DNA from: Bradyrhizobium lupini
GTDB taxonomy: Bacteria; Pseudomonadota; Alphaproteobacteria; Rhizobiales; Xanthobacteraceae
Assembly: GCF_040939785.1 (NCBI RefSeq)
Contig: NZ_CP162553.1
Coordinates: 5,971,001 to 6,035,000 of the forward strand
Direction: 5' to 3'
Length of the DNA stretch: 64,000 nt
Shown: positions 1-9,166 of the stretch, one piece after another
How the letters are laid out: every line of letters starts with the position of its first letter
Position numbering within the stretch: the first letter of the stretch is position 1
The notes under the pieces: model-generated
What the model saw: only the letters and a program-made list of their open reading frames with translations
What the model was told of the DNA's origin: nothing
The model's database searches: none
Translations under genes and position numbers: made by a program

Positions 1-1
1 C

Positions 2-475
2 AGGGACGTCGAGTTCGGCGCGGACCGCGATGTTATCTCTTTTCCGGTGCCAGTGGCACTGCTCCCGCTGGTCGGCCGCGACGGCTATCTGCACGATTTG
101 TTGCGACGTTATGCGGATGAAGCCTTGGTACGGAAAGCGCCGCATGGCGCGACGCTCCGTTCAAAAGTCGAGAAGACGCTTACCACGCTGCTACCTCACG
201 GTAGAGGCGTCGCGAAGGAAGTCGCGCGGCAGTTGGGACTGAGTACCCGCACCTTGTCGCGCAAGCTTGGCGAAGAGAAGACGTCCTTCGCTGAAATTCT
301 TGATCAACTGCGCGCCGCGCTCGCCAAGCGTTATCTCGAAGAGGAGCAGCTGCCCGTGTCCGAAGTTTCTTGGCTGCTTGGCTATCGCGAACTGAGTTCG
401 CTCACACACGCGTTCAAGCGATGGACCGGAATGACACCTCGACAGTTCCGGTCCAGGCGGTCTCAACCGAGCTGA
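2..475 (+). CDS. AraC-family transcriptional regulator, C-terminal part (5' truncated by window)
   Basis: The reading frame is open from the window edge to the stop at 475, so the true start lies upstream. The first visible residues (around EFGADRDVISFP) resemble the end of the ligand-sensing domain that precedes the DNA-binding part in one branch of AraC regulators. The last ~100 residues form the double helix-turn-helix of AraC/XylS proteins: the first HTH around KEVARQLGLSTRTLSRKL and the second around SEVSWLLGYRELSSLTHAFKRW, ending in the family-typical GMTPRQFR. It should bind DNA and activate a nearby or distant operon; no effector can be named. The next gene lies on the opposite strand after ~205 bases with no gene, so its target is not obvious from context. 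Confidence 0.9.
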   Translation, partial: RDVEFGADRDVISFPVPVALLPLVGRDGYLHDLLRRYADEALVRKAPHGATLRSKVEKTLTTLLPHGRGVAKEVARQLGLSTRTLSRKLGEEKTSFAEILDQLRAALAKRYLEEEQLPVSEVSWLLGYRELSSLTHAFKRWTGMTPRQFRSRRSQPS

Positions 476-680
476 ACAAATTCATCGTTTTACGTGAGGT
501 GTGACGCTGAACGCAAAAACGCGCTGATAGGCCAGAGAACCGCACGCGCCTCGTGCGGGAGGCCACGCTTTCCGTGACGCCGACGGATGCATTGCGCGGC
601 ATGATCTTGCTGAAAGTCATTGTGGTCACTGAACCAGCGTTGAGCTTGAGCGCGAGCCCGAACCATGCACAGCTCATTGA

Positions 681-1214
681 TCACGGCCCCTCTTTGCCCA
701 GGCATAGCGCCAAACGCATCGTCTGTGGGTCGCGGTTCTTAGCCGGCTTAAAGCCAAACTTGCCGAGCACCGCCAGCATCGACCTGTTCTCGGGCAGGAC
801 CTCCGCGGTGAGTTCACGCAATCCGGCATTGGAGGCGATCTCGCCAAGGTGGCGCATCAAGATGGAACCGATGCCTCGGCCCTGCCAAGCGTCTATGACG
901 ACGAAGGCCAACTCGGCTCGTCCGGGCTCAAACACGACGTAGCGGCCGCCTCCGACAATCATTGTCCGCTCGGGGCTCTCGACCTCGCACACCAGCGCGA
1001 CGTGATTCTTGAAGTCGACATTCATGAAGAACGCGCGCTCCTTGTCGGAGAAATGACGCTTGATGCCGAAAAAACGGCGCTGCAACGACTGCGTGCTGGA
1101 CTGATCCAGCGCGTCGAGGACAGCCGTCTCGTCGGCCGGCCGCAGCGCTCGGAGTTCGGCCGTGCTGCCGTCCCGCAAGTGTTCCGTCACGCTGTATTTA
1201 GCGATGTCCCACAT
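681..1214 (-). CDS. GNAT-family N-acetyltransferase
   Basis: A 177-residue protein of the GCN5-related acetyltransferase fold, which moves an acetyl group from acetyl-CoA to an amine of a small molecule or protein. The acetyl-CoA binding motif A is clear at about residues 105-120 (VIDAWQGRGIGSILM), followed by the alpha-helix that holds the pantetheine arm, and motif B near the C-terminus (LAVLGKFGF). The length suits a single GNAT domain. Stand-alone GNAT domains of this kind are also found at the end of acetyl-CoA synthetase-like protein acetyltransferases, so a protein lysine acetylase is possible, but the substrate is unknown. It shares its upstream region with the divergent DUF3141-pta-ackA operon, about 190 bases from a FixK-type box, so co-regulation with acetyl-CoA/acetyl-phosphate metabolism is conceivable. 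Confidence 0.85.
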   Translation of the reverse strand: MWDIAKYSVTEHLRDGSTAELRALRPADETAVLDALDQSSTQSLQRRFFGIKRHFSDKERAFFMNVDFKNHVALVCEVESPERTMIVGGGRYVVFEPGRAELAFVVIDAWQGRGIGSILMRHLGEIASNAGLRELTAEVLPENRSMLAVLGKFGFKPAKNRDPQTMRLALCLGKEGP

Positions 1215-1405
1215 GGAGGTCTCGGCTCGGGCGGCCGGAAAGCACGTCGGCCTGAGGCTGGTCTATGACAGGGCGGTTGGTCGCCCGTTTGATTTGTCTC
1301 AAGGGCCCGCAAAAAGCCGGCGGCCTGAATCTCAGCAGCAGCTCGACACATTCGGGCGGGATGACCCGCGTGACACGACTGGGCCGGGGTACTGACCGTC
1401 CAGCA

Positions 1406-1419
1406 TTGACCTATATCAA
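1406..1419. promoter_or_regulatory. FixK/FNR-type box upstream of DUF3141-pta-ackA-fabI
   Basis: The sequence TTGACCTATATCAA is a perfect TTGA-N6-TCAA dyad, which fits the consensus TTG[A/C]-N6-[T/G]CAA for FixK/FNR/AadR regulators. Its centre is ~62 bases before the ATG at 1475, so a start site about 41 bases downstream of the centre would leave a short leader. Two more boxes of this type lie at 8550 and 10150. Binding is inferred. Confidence 0.7.
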
Positions 1420-1474
1420 TGGCCCGCTGTTGCGGCCGGCTTTGGATGCATTCCTACGACATTGAGGTCGGAGC

Positions 1475-3698
1475 ATGCAGATGGAAGTGCCTGGATCGCC
1501 CGGTGGTCCGATGTCCGGCCTCGTCGCCTCGGCCGTTGAATACATGGTCGACGCGGGACAACGGAGCATACTCTTTCTCGATGTGATGCGCCGGCGCGGC
1601 GACCAATATCGGGAGCACGTCGCCCAAACCGCACCACACGTTCTGCAATATGCGGCCGAACTGATCATCGACGGCCGCGAGTTGGACGAACCCGTCAATT
1701 ACGTGCTTGTCCGCATCGTCCCGCCAGCCGCCGTCCAAATCGATTCCGCGCGGCGGCCGTTCATCGTGATTGATCCGCGCGCGGGGCACGGTCCAGGCAT
1801 CGGCGGGTTCAAGGCCGACAGCGAGATCGGCGTCGCGATGAAGGCGGGACATCCCTGCTACTTCATCGGCTTCCTGCCGGAGCCGGTGCCGGGCCAGACT
1901 ATCGAGCGTATCGCGCGTGCCGAGGCATTGTTCATCGAGAAGGTAGTCAGTTTTCATCGTGAAGCCGAAGGGAAACCCTGCGTCATAGGCAATTGCCAAG
2001 CCGGTTGGGCGGTCATGATTTTGGCTTCGGTGCGGCCCGAACTGTTTGGCCCATTGATCATCGCCGGAGCCCCGCTCGCGTACTGGGCGGGCGTGCATGG
2101 CAAAAACCCGATGCGATATTCGGGCGGCCTGCTGGGCGGAAGCTGGCTAACTGCGCTCGTTAGCGATCTCGGCGGCGGGAAGTTCGATGGTGCCTGGCTG
2201 GTCCAGAACTTCGAAGGCCAAAACCCGTCGAACACGCTCTGGACCAAGCAGTACAATGTCTATTCTAAGGTCGATACCGAATCCGATCGCTACCTCGAGT
2301 TCGAGCGCTGGTGGGGTGGGCACGTCAATCTCAACGCCGAGGAGATTCAGTTCATTGTTGACGAACTTTTCGTTGGCAACAACCTGGCCGCTGGCAATAT
2401 CACCCTGTCCGACGGGCAGAAGGTAGACCTGCGCAACATCAGTTCGCCGATCGTGGTGTTCTGCTCCAAGGGCGACAACATCACTCCGCCACAGCAGGCG
2501 CTAGGTTGGATCCTCGAATGCTATGCCGACGTGGATGACATCAGGGCCTTTGGGCAGACGATCGTCTATACGGTTCACGAGAGCGTTGGCCATCTCGGCA
2601 TCTTCGTTTCAGGCGGCGTCGCCAAGAAGGAGCACGCTGAATTTTCCAGCAACATCGATCTGATCGATGTACTACCGCCCGGCCTTTACGAAGCGACGTT
2701 CGAAGCCAAGGACGAGGAGACCACCAGTTCTGATCTCGTTGTTGGCCAATGGGTGATGCGCTGCGAGGCTCGAACGCTTGAGGATATTCGTGCCATGGGC
2801 GGCAATTCGCCTGAGGACGAGCGGCGCTTTGCCGCGGCCAAACGCGTCTCCGAGCTTAATCTAGCCGCCTACCGCAAGCTCGTGCAGCCCTGGATCAAGG
2901 GCATGGTGGCGCCGCAGACGGCGGAGTTGATGCGCAACCTGCACCCGCTGCGGACGCAATATGAGGCCTTTAGCAGTCAAAATCCGTGGATGAAAGCGGT
3001 GAAATCGGCAGCGGAAGGGCTGGAAGAGAACCGCAAGCCGGTTTCGAACGACAATCCGTTCCTGGCGTTTCAGGAGCAGGTCTCCAAGCAAATCGTTCAT
3101 GCGCTGGACAGCTGGCGCGATTCGCAGGAAGCGATGAGCGAGGCGCTCTTCCTCAACGTCTACGGCTCGCCGGCGCTACAGGCGGCAGTCGGCATAGATC
3201 CGAAAGGCGAACTGTCGCGCCGGCGCGAGATGCCGCCCGAACACCGTGCCATGCTCGACAAACGGGTCGCCGAGCTCCGATCCAGGATTGGCGAAGGCGG
3301 GCTTCGCGAGGCGGCCATCCGTGCCCTGCTTTATGTCGGCTCGGCGAGAGGAATGGTGGACGAACGCAGCATCGAGGCGTTGCGTCAGGCTCGTCGCGAC
3401 GACAGCGGAGCGCGATTAACGCTTGCGGAATTTAAGATGCTGGTTCGCGAGCAGTTCTTCATGCTGCTGCTCGATCGCGAGGCGGCCTGGCCGTTATCCC
3501 GAAGTTGCTTCCCGACGATGTCAATCAACGCCGCGCGGCTTTTATGACGATGAGCGAGGTGCTGTCGGCCAGCGAGCACATCACAGGCGAGCGCGCCAGC
3601 CGCCTGCAGCGTGTCGCACAGCTGTTCGGTCTCGACGCCGAAACGTTGGGGAGGGCGTCGAACGTTGCCCTTTCGACCCCAAGGCGAAGGCATCGTAA
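1475..3698 (+). CDS. DUF3141-domain protein (PHA synthase-like alpha/beta fold), two frame breaks
   Basis: A ~741-residue protein when read through two frame breaks. The N-terminal ~400 residues have an alpha/beta-hydrolase look related to polyhydroxyalkanoate synthases: a GNCQAGW nucleophile-elbow-like motif near residue 172 with Cys in place of Ser, an acid region near VVFCSKGDNITPP, and a His in SVGHLG. The C-terminal part is helical and specific to the DUF3141 family. The frame runs from ATG 1475; ATG 1481 is an alternative with better Shine-Dalgarno spacing. The frame breaks at about 3486 (CC where CCC restores the frame) and again at about 3648-3651 (GGGG where five G restore it). Reading through gives a natural end at 3698. 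It is first in an apparent operon with pta, ackA and fabI-like genes. Its enzymatic role is not established here; acyl transfer linked to acetyl-CoA or 3-hydroxyacyl-CoA is a family-based guess. Confidence 0.8.
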
Positions 3699-3721
3699 CA
3701 CTGTCTGGAAGGAACCGGCTC

Positions 3722-4684
3722 ATGTCAGCCGACACGTCGCAGGCACAGTCCCCGAGCAAGTACGACCGTCTGATCGCGGCTGCGCAGGCCGTGCCGCCGG
3801 CCCCAACCATCGTCGTGCATCCCTGCGATGAAAGCTCATTGCGCGGCGCTGTCGATAGTGCACAGGCCGGCATTATCCGACCGCTTCTGGTCGGACCTGA
3901 AAGGAAGATCCGGGATACGGCCGGCAGGCATGGTCTCGACATCGCGGGCTTCGAGCTTGTTGACGTAGCACATAGCGATGAAGCCGCTGCAAAGGCGGTA
4001 GAGCTGATCCACGCCGGCCGAGGTGAGCTGTTGATGAAAGGCAGCTTGCACACCGACGAATTGATGCGCGCCGTCACCGCGAAGGCCGGGGGCTTGCGTA
4101 CCGATCGGCGTATCAGCCATGTCTTCGTGATGGACGTGCCGGCCTATGCTGAGACCATCTTCGTGACGGACGCGGCCATCAACATCTTCCCTGATCTGGA
4201 CGCCAAACGCGACATCATCCAGAACGCAATCAATCTGTACGTGGAAGCTGGATTCGGCAAGTCGCCGCGCGTGGCAATCCTGTCAGCAGTTGAAACCGTG
4301 ACCTCGAAGATTCCGTCTACGATCGAGGCGGCAGCACTCTGCAAAATGGCGGATCGCGGGCAGATCACCGGAGGGATCCTCGACGGACCGCTGGCTTTCG
4401 ACAACGCCATCGACGTGGAGGCAGCGCGGATCAAGGGGATCAAGTCCGAGGTCGCCGGTCGCGCGCAGATCCTCGTCGTTCCCGACCTAGAGGCCGGCAA
4501 CATGCTTGCAAAGAATCTCGCCTATTTCGCCAAGGCGGACGGCGCGGGCATCGTGCTCGGAGCCCGGGTCCCGGTCGTCCTGACCTCACGCGCGGATTCG
4601 GCGCGCGCGCGGATGGCCTCGTGCGCGGTCGCCGCGCTGTATGCCCATGCCCGGCGCCGGCGTGCTCCAACGATTGCCGCGTGA
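3722..4684 (+). CDS. pta: Phosphate acetyltransferase (phosphate acetyl/butyryltransferase family)
   Basis: A 320-residue enzyme of the PTA/PTB family, predicted to interconvert acetyl-CoA plus phosphate and acetyl phosphate plus CoA in the cytosol. Family-typical blocks are visible: the N-terminal [20 protein letters not shown] strand-turn, the central [11 protein letters not shown] block, the [18 protein letters not shown] helix and the [10 protein letters not shown] segment near the CoA site. I chose ATG 3722, which has a GGAAGGA Shine-Dalgarno ~9 bases upstream and gives the usual N-terminus. Length matches the short type without the extra N-terminal domains of enterobacterial Pta. The stop overlaps the GTG region before ackA, showing tight coupling with acetate kinase. 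It could also act on butyryl-CoA; sequence alone does not decide. Confidence 0.9.
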   Translation: MSADTSQAQSPSKYDRLIAAAQAVPPAPTIVVHPCDESSLRGAVDSAQAGIIRPLLVGPERKIRDTAGRHGLDIAGFELVDVAHSDEAAAKAVELIHAGRGELLMKGSLHTDELMRAVTAKAGGLRTDRRISHVFVMDVPAYAETIFVTDAAINIFPDLDAKRDIIQNAINLYVEAGFGKSPRVAILSAVETVTSKIPSTIEAAALCKMADRGQITGGILDGPLAFDNAIDVEAARIKGIKSEVAGRAQILVVPDLEAGNMLAKNLAYFAKADGAGIVLGARVPVVLTSRADSARARMASCAVAALYAHARRRRAPTIAA

Positions 4685-4689
4685 GCGCC

Positions 4690-5904
4690 ATGGACACCAT
4701 CCTTGTGGTCAATGCCGGCTCCTCCAGCGTCAAGTTCCAGGTCTATTCGATCGAGGGCGAAGGAATACTGCGGCGACAGCTGAAAGGGCAGATGGATGGG
4801 ATCGGCAGCCGCCCGCGTTTGCGCGCGAGTGGCTCCACCGGCGATCCGCTTGCGGATCGCGCCTATCCGATCGAGGGGGTGCCGGATGTTCCGGCCGCGA
4901 TGGACATTGCCGGTGCCTGGTTGCGGGACGAGCAACGCATTCGCCCGATCGCTGTCGGTCATCGCGTCGTTCACGGTGGCCCGGACTACGACCGCCCAAT
5001 TCAAATCGATCATGGTGTCGTGACCCGGCTGGAGCGGTTCATCGCGCTCGCACCGCTGCATCAACCGCATAATTTGGCGCCAATCCGTTCGATTCTCGGC
5101 AATTTTCCAGAGCTTCTGCAGGTCGCCTGTTTCGATACCGCATTTCACCGAACGCATAGCGCGGTCGCCGATCATTATGCGATCCCGCATCAGCTTTATG
5201 CCGAGGGCGTGCGCCGCTACGGCTTTCACGGTCTCTCCTACGAATACATTGCGAAGACCTTGCCAAAGGTCGCGCCGAAAATCGCGAATGGGCGCGTGAT
5301 CGTCGCTCACCTTGGAAGCGGCGCCTCGATGTGCGCTCTCAGCGCGGGACGAAGCGTCGAAAGCACCATGGGCTTCACCGCTCTCGACGGACTTCCGATG
5401 GGAACCCGCCCTGGCCAGATCGACCCCGGGGTGGTGCTCTACCTCATTTCGGAGAAGGGGATGTCAGCGTCCACCATCCAGAACTTCCTTTACCGCGATT
5501 GCGGCTTGAAGGGGTTATCCGGGGTCAGCAACGATATGCGGGAGCTGGAGGGCAGTGAGGATCCGAGAGCCAGACTGGCGATCGAATATTTCGGCTATCG
5601 CATAGGCCTCAATGCGGGGATGCTTGCCGCAGCGCTGCAGGGGCTGGACGCGTTTGTGTTTACGGCTGGTATCGGCGAAAACTCCGCAAAAATTCGCGCG
5701 CATGTCGCTGGCCAGCTCGCGTGGCTGGGCGTCACGCTCAATCAAGCCGAGAATACGCGCCACTCACAGCTGATCTCGGGTCCCGACAGTCGCATCCCAG
5801 TCTATGTGGTGCCCACCGACGAGGAGCTGATGATCGCGCAGCACACACTGTCGCTGCTGATGAAGACAACATCGACCAATCAACGACAGGAGAGGGCGTC
5901 ATGA
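4690..5904 (+). CDS. ackA: Acetate kinase
   Basis: A 404-residue acetate/propionate kinase that makes ATP and acetate from acetyl phosphate and ADP, or the reverse. Signature motifs are all present: [10 protein letters not shown] at the N-terminus, RVVHGG, CFDTAFH, the nucleotide-binding HLGSGASMC, and the long block [20 protein letters not shown], followed by FTAGIGEN near the C-terminus. ATG 4690 is chosen over GTG 4681 because it gives the normal [11 protein letters not shown] start. It follows pta by only a few bases and its stop overlaps the ATG of the FabI-like gene (ATGA at 5901-5904), so the genes are translationally coupled. Next to pta and behind a FixK-type box it probably gives substrate-level ATP or acetate overflow when oxygen is scarce. 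Confidence 0.95.
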   Translation: MDTILVVNAGSSSVKFQVYSIEGEGILRRQLKGQMDGIGSRPRLRASGSTGDPLADRAYPIEGVPDVPAAMDIAGAWLRDEQRIRPIAVGHRVVHGGPDYDRPIQIDHGVVTRLERFIALAPLHQPHNLAPIRSILGNFPELLQVACFDTAFHRTHSAVADHYAIPHQLYAEGVRRYGFHGLSYEYIAKTLPKVAPKIANGRVIVAHLGSGASMCALSAGRSVESTMGFTALDGLPMGTRPGQIDPGVVLYLISEKGMSASTIQNFLYRDCGLKGLSGVSNDMRELEGSEDPRARLAIEYFGYRIGLNAGMLAAALQGLDAFVFTAGIGENSAKIRAHVAGQLAWLGVTLNQAENTRHSQLISGPDSRIPVYVVPTDEELMIAQHTLSLLMKTTSTNQRQERAS

Positions 5905-6690
5905 TTCCCGTATTTCCGGATACCAAGATTGCCCTGAAGGGGAAAAAAAGGCCTCGTCGTGGGCATCGCCAACGACCAGTCGATCGCATGGGGATGCGCA
6001 AAGGCCTTTCGTGCCCTTGGTGCCGATCTCGCCGTCACCTACCTGAACGACCGCGCGAAGAAGCACGTCGAGCCTCTCGCGCAGGCACTTGAGGCGTCTA
6101 TTTTCATGCCACTCGATGTCATGACGGAGGGGCAGACCGAAGAAGTGTTTGCCCGGGTCGACAGGGACTGGGGCCAGCTCGATTTCCTGCTGCATTCGAT
6201 CGCCTTCTCACCGAAGGAAGCCTTGCACGGACGTGTGGTGGACGTCGGCCGCGACGGGTTCCTGAAGACGATGGAGGTCTCCTGCTGGTCCTTCATGCGC
6301 ATGGCTCATCTGGCCGAGCCGCTGATGAAGAACGGCGGCACCATGTTTACCATGACCTATTATGGAAGCCAGATGGTCGTGGAGAACTACAATGTGATGG
6401 GTGTCGCCAAGGCTGCGCTCGAGGCCTCGGTGCGCTATATCGCCGCCGAGCTGGGCCCGAAGGGTATCCGCGTGCACGCGATTTCGCCCGGACCGCTGGC
6501 CACGCGCGCGGCATCTGGCATTCCCGAGTTCGACGAACTGATGGACAAGGCGCAATCCAAGGCCCCGTCGCGCAGCCTCGTCAGCATTGATGATGTCGGC
6601 AACGCCACGGCATTTCTCGCACTCGACGGCGCCAAGCTCATTACGGGAAGCGTTCTCTATATTGATGGTGGTTATCACATCATCGATTGA
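5901..6690 (+). CDS. fabI: Enoyl-ACP reductase, FabI type (one frame break in poly-A)
   Basis: A ~262-residue NADH-dependent enoyl-acyl-carrier-protein reductase of the divergent SDR class. Visible are the nucleotide-binding start [14 protein letters not shown], the HSIAF loop, the catalytic pair in YNVMGVAK (Tyr-X6-Lys), the [15 protein letters not shown] substrate loop and the end [10 protein letters not shown]. The start at 5901 overlaps the ackA stop. The frame breaks in a run of seven A at 5943-5949; six A restore [10 protein letters not shown] exactly, so a homopolymer error or a recent slip is likely. Most bacteria carry a housekeeping fabI elsewhere, so this copy in an acetate-kinase operon may be a paralogue for acyl-CoA/ACP reduction as an electron sink under low oxygen. 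That role is inferred. Confidence 0.88.
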
Positions 6691-6707
6691 AGAGGACGGG
6701 ACGCGAC

Positions 6708-7175
6708 TCAGCGATAGTGCAGGGCGATCAGCTCGGCGATGCAAGCCGGTCGTTTGCCCCCTTCTATCTCGATGACCAGATGATAGTTCACGCGCAGCCC
6801 GTCGGGAGGGACATCCTCCGTCTCAGCAACGCTGACGCGGCCGCGCAGCTTTGATCCCGCCGGGACCGGCGAAAGATACCTGATCCTATCCGCGCCGTAG
6901 TTCAGGGTGTTGCGGAGGCCTTTCAACCCCATCACAGAGCGGATGAACATCGGTGCCAGCGCCAGGGACAGCATGCCATGGGCGATAGTGGTGCCGCCGG
7001 GCATCTCTTTCCTCGCGCGCTCCTGATCGACATGGATCCACTGTTCATCGCAGGTCGCTTCCGCAAACTTGTTGATCCGGTCCTGCGTCACCTCGATCCA
7101 GTCGCTGGCGCCGATCTCGGTGCCGACTGCGGATCTGATCTCGTCGAAATCGCCAAATATTCGCATGTCCGTCAC
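6708..7175 (-). CDS. MaoC-like (R)-specific enoyl-CoA hydratase / dehydratase
   Basis: A 155-residue single hot-dog-fold protein. The hydratase motif is seen at about residues 30-75: DRINKFAEATCDEQWIHVD followed by GGTTIAHGMLSLAL, giving the Asp/His pair of R-specific enoyl-CoA hydratases (predicted Asp in CDEQWIHVD and His in AHG). These enzymes hydrate trans-2-enoyl-CoA to (R)-3-hydroxyacyl-CoA, the precursor of polyhydroxyalkanoates, or act as dehydratases in degradation. It is the last gene of a three-gene minus-strand operon after scoA and scoB (4-base gap to scoB) and converges with fabI, 17 bases apart. Together with the CoA transferase and DUF3141 genes it fits short-chain acyl-CoA or PHA metabolism. 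Confidence 0.88.
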   Translation of the reverse strand: MTDMRIFGDFDEIRSAVGTEIGASDWIEVTQDRINKFAEATCDEQWIHVDQERARKEMPGGTTIAHGMLSLALAPMFIRSVMGLKGLRNTLNYGADRIRYLSPVPAGSKLRGRVSVAETEDVPPDGLRVNYHLVIEIEGGKRPACIAELIALHYR

Positions 7176-7179
7176 CTGG

Positions 7180-7830
7180 TCAGATATTCATTTCCGGCAC
7201 GTGTTCGGGAACGACGAGGTCAGCCTCAGTCACCGCCATGACCTCACCGATCGTGACGCCCGGCGCAGTCTCCAGCAACGTCGCCTTACCGTCGGGAAAG
7301 CCGATCACCGCCATGTCGGTGACGACGAGATGGACGGGCCGTGCCGAGGTGAGTGGCAACGTGCATTTCGCGACGATCTTCGACTTGCCTTTCGCCGCAT
7401 GCTGCATGGCGACGATGACTCGCTTGGCGCCGCTCACCAGGTCCATCGCGCCGCCCATGCCGGGCACCATCTTGCCCGGGATCATCCAGTTGGCGAGATG
7501 GCCATGGGCATCAACTTGAAGGCCCCCAAGTACCGTGACGTCGACATGACCGCCGCGGATCAGTCCGAACGACATCGCGCTGTCAAAGGTCGAGGCCCCG
7601 GGCAGCGCGCTAATCGGGCGCCCCCCTGCGTCCGTTAGCGTCGGATGCGCCAGGCCTTGCTCGGGGATAGGCCCCGTTCCGATCAGGCCGTTTTCCGACT
7701 GGAAGAATACCTTCAGGTCCGTTGGAACGTAGTTCGCGACCAGCGTCGGGATACCGATGCCGAGATTGACGAGGTCGCCGCTCCGAAGCTCCTTGGCGAC
7801 ACGCCGGGCGATGATGATCTGCGGATCCAT
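7180..7830 (-). CDS. scoB: 3-oxoacid CoA-transferase subunit B
   Basis: A 216-residue beta subunit of a class I CoA transferase, which moves CoA between succinyl-CoA or acetyl-CoA and a 3-oxoacid such as acetoacetate. The N-terminal glycine-rich block NLGIGIPTLVANY and the SENGLIGTG block are diagnostic; the Glu in SENG (about residue 46) is the predicted residue that forms the glutamyl-CoA thioester. The C-terminal MAVTEADL segment is also typical. It begins 4 bases after the alpha-subunit gene and is followed 4 bases later by maoC, so the three form one operon. The substrate could be acetoacetate (ketone-body/PHB turnover) or another 3-oxoacid such as 3-oxoadipate; the lack of aromatic-pathway neighbours favours the former. 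Confidence 0.9.
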   Translation of the reverse strand: MDPQIIIARRVAKELRSGDLVNLGIGIPTLVANYVPTDLKVFFQSENGLIGTGPIPEQGLAHPTLTDAGGRPISALPGASTFDSAMSFGLIRGGHVDVTVLGGLQVDAHGHLANWMIPGKMVPGMGGAMDLVSGAKRVIVAMQHAAKGKSKIVAKCTLPLTSARPVHLVVTDMAVIGFPDGKATLLETAPGVTIGEVMAVTEADLVVPEHVPEMNI

Positions 7831-7834
7831 GTCG

Positions 7835-8482
7835 TCACCCGTTTGTAATGAGGTAGTCGACGAGCGGCGCCGGGGTCACGACGTGGTCGGGCGCGATCAC
7901 CCCGACTGGCACGATGTTCTCCGCCGTGACGATCACGGTGTCGGCGGCCATTGCCATGACTGGATTGAAGTTGCGCGAGGTCAGGGCGTACGCCAAGTTG
8001 CCGAGGTAGTCGGCAAGGAAGGCGTGCACTAGCGCAAACTGCGCCCGCAAGGCTGTCTCAAGCAGAAAAGGCTTTCCGTCGACTTCGATCTCCCGCTTTC
8101 CCTGAGCAACCAGCGTGCCGACGCCGGTTGGCGTCAAAACTCCACCCAGCCCGCATCCACCCGCACGAATGCGCTCGACGAAGGTTCCCTGGGGTACCAG
8201 ATCGACGGCGATCTGGTTTGCCAGCATCTGCTGCTGTGCCTTCGCATTGAGACCGATATGCGTTGCGGTCAATCGCGCGACCAGCGCAGCATCGAACAGC
8301 TTGCCGACGCCCTTGCCGGGGATCGCTGCATCATTGCAGATCAGCGACAGGCCGCCCTTCTTCTGCCGCACCACCTCGTCGAGCAGACGCTCCGGTGTTC
8401 CGACACCCATGAAACCGCCGACCATGACACTCGCGCCGACTGGGATCATTGCGACGGCTTCTTCGAGGGAAATGGCCTTCAT
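7835..8482 (-). CDS. scoA: 3-oxoacid CoA-transferase subunit A
   Basis: A 215-residue alpha subunit of the same CoA transferase, forming a heterotetramer with the next gene product. Family hallmarks: VMVGGFMGVGTPERLLDEV near residues 20-40 (the CoA-binding glycine loop), SLICNDAAIPGKGVGKL, and the GCGLGGVLTPTGVGTLVAQGK block in mid-protein. Length is normal. It is first in the scoA-scoB-maoC operon. A perfect FixK/FNR-type dyad lies 68-81 bases before the start codon, which suggests induction under low oxygen, in parallel with the divergent pta-ackA operon. In that setting the enzyme could recover CoA from acetoacetyl-CoA during PHB mobilisation, or activate acetoacetate; this is inferred from context. 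Confidence 0.9.
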   Translation of the reverse strand: MKAISLEEAVAMIPVGASVMVGGFMGVGTPERLLDEVVRQKKGGLSLICNDAAIPGKGVGKLFDAALVARLTATHIGLNAKAQQQMLANQIAVDLVPQGTFVERIRAGGCGLGGVLTPTGVGTLVAQGKREIEVDGKPFLLETALRAQFALVHAFLADYLGNLAYALTSRNFNPVMAMAADTVIVTAENIVPVGVIAPDHVVTPAPLVDYLITNG

Positions 8483-8549
8483 GAGGAAGAACTCCGGTCG
8501 GCGCGTGCAGGGCGGTCAATGAATGCTGGAGGGCGGAAATCGCGCTGCT

Positions 8550-8563
8550 TTGATCTGCGTCAA
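8550..8563. promoter_or_regulatory. FixK/FNR-type box upstream of scoA-scoB-maoC
   Basis: TTGATCTGCGTCAA is a perfect TTGA-N6-TCAA dyad in the short gap between the stop of the upstream hypothetical gene (8573) and the scoA start (8482). The dyad centre is ~74 bases before the start codon, a workable distance for class II activation. Regulation is inferred from motif and from the same motif at 1406 and 10150. Confidence 0.7.
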
Positions 8564-8572
8564 GGCTCCGCA

Positions 8573-9166
8573 TCATTCGCGGACGATTCCCACGCTCGCG
8601 AGCGTGTCGTGCCAGAGCTTGCGCAGTTCGGTGTGTCGGCTTTCCAAGACTGTGCTGACGGTATCGCGGAAGGGCACCAAGTCAGGACCTTTCAGGAACA
8701 GGATCTGTGCCTGTAACAGACGGCCGCTCTCGATCTCGATGCGGCGCAACGCCATCACGAAGGGGTCATTCGCGTTTGCCTCAAGCGGTAGCAACGCAGC
8801 TGGCCGGATCCCGGCGTGGACGGCATGCGCGAGCGCGGCGAGGTGTACTGCTTGCCAAAGAGAGCGATCGGCAGTGCCTTCGTTCGGCGTCGGAAGCCAG
8901 GCGGCCTCCCAAGACATGGCCATGTAGCCCAGGGCGAGATCCGGCACCCATGTGGTTGCGCGCATCAGAAGCGAGACGATCTCGCTCTCTCGGTAGAATT
9001 GAGCGTTCAATTCTGTCTGCCAGCCGGCCTCGAACTTCGCCGGCAGGGCGAGGCCGAATTGCCTTGCGAGAGCGCCATGGGCCGAGATCAGGAAAGCGGC
9101 GACGCGGGTCTGCTGACCGTGCGGCACGCGGCCTTCGGAGTCGAGTGGTCCGAGAAGTCCGCTCAT
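8573..9166 (-). CDS. Conserved hypothetical protein of the FixK-box region
   Basis: A 197-residue soluble protein that I do not recognise. It has no signal peptide or clear membrane helix and is helix-rich, with a tryptophan-containing middle (FEAGWQTELNAQFYRESEIVSLL, TWVPDLALGYMAMSWEAAWLP) and a charged C-terminus. Its start codon overlaps the stop of the upstream alpha/beta hydrolase gene (ATGA at 9163-9166), so the two are translationally coupled and probably work together. Possibilities such as a partner or regulator of the hydrolase, or a polyester-granule protein, are guesses without motif support. It ends 10 bases before the FixK-type box of the sco operon, so scoA has its own promoter but may also receive read-through. 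Confidence 0.7.
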   Translation of the reverse strand: MSGLLGPLDSEGRVPHGQQTRVAAFLISAHGALARQFGLALPAKFEAGWQTELNAQFYRESEIVSLLMRATTWVPDLALGYMAMSWEAAWLPTPNEGTADRSLWQAVHLAALAHAVHAGIRPAALLPLEANANDPFVMALRRIEIESGRLLQAQILFLKGPDLVPFRDTVSTVLESRHTELRKLWHDTLASVGIVRE

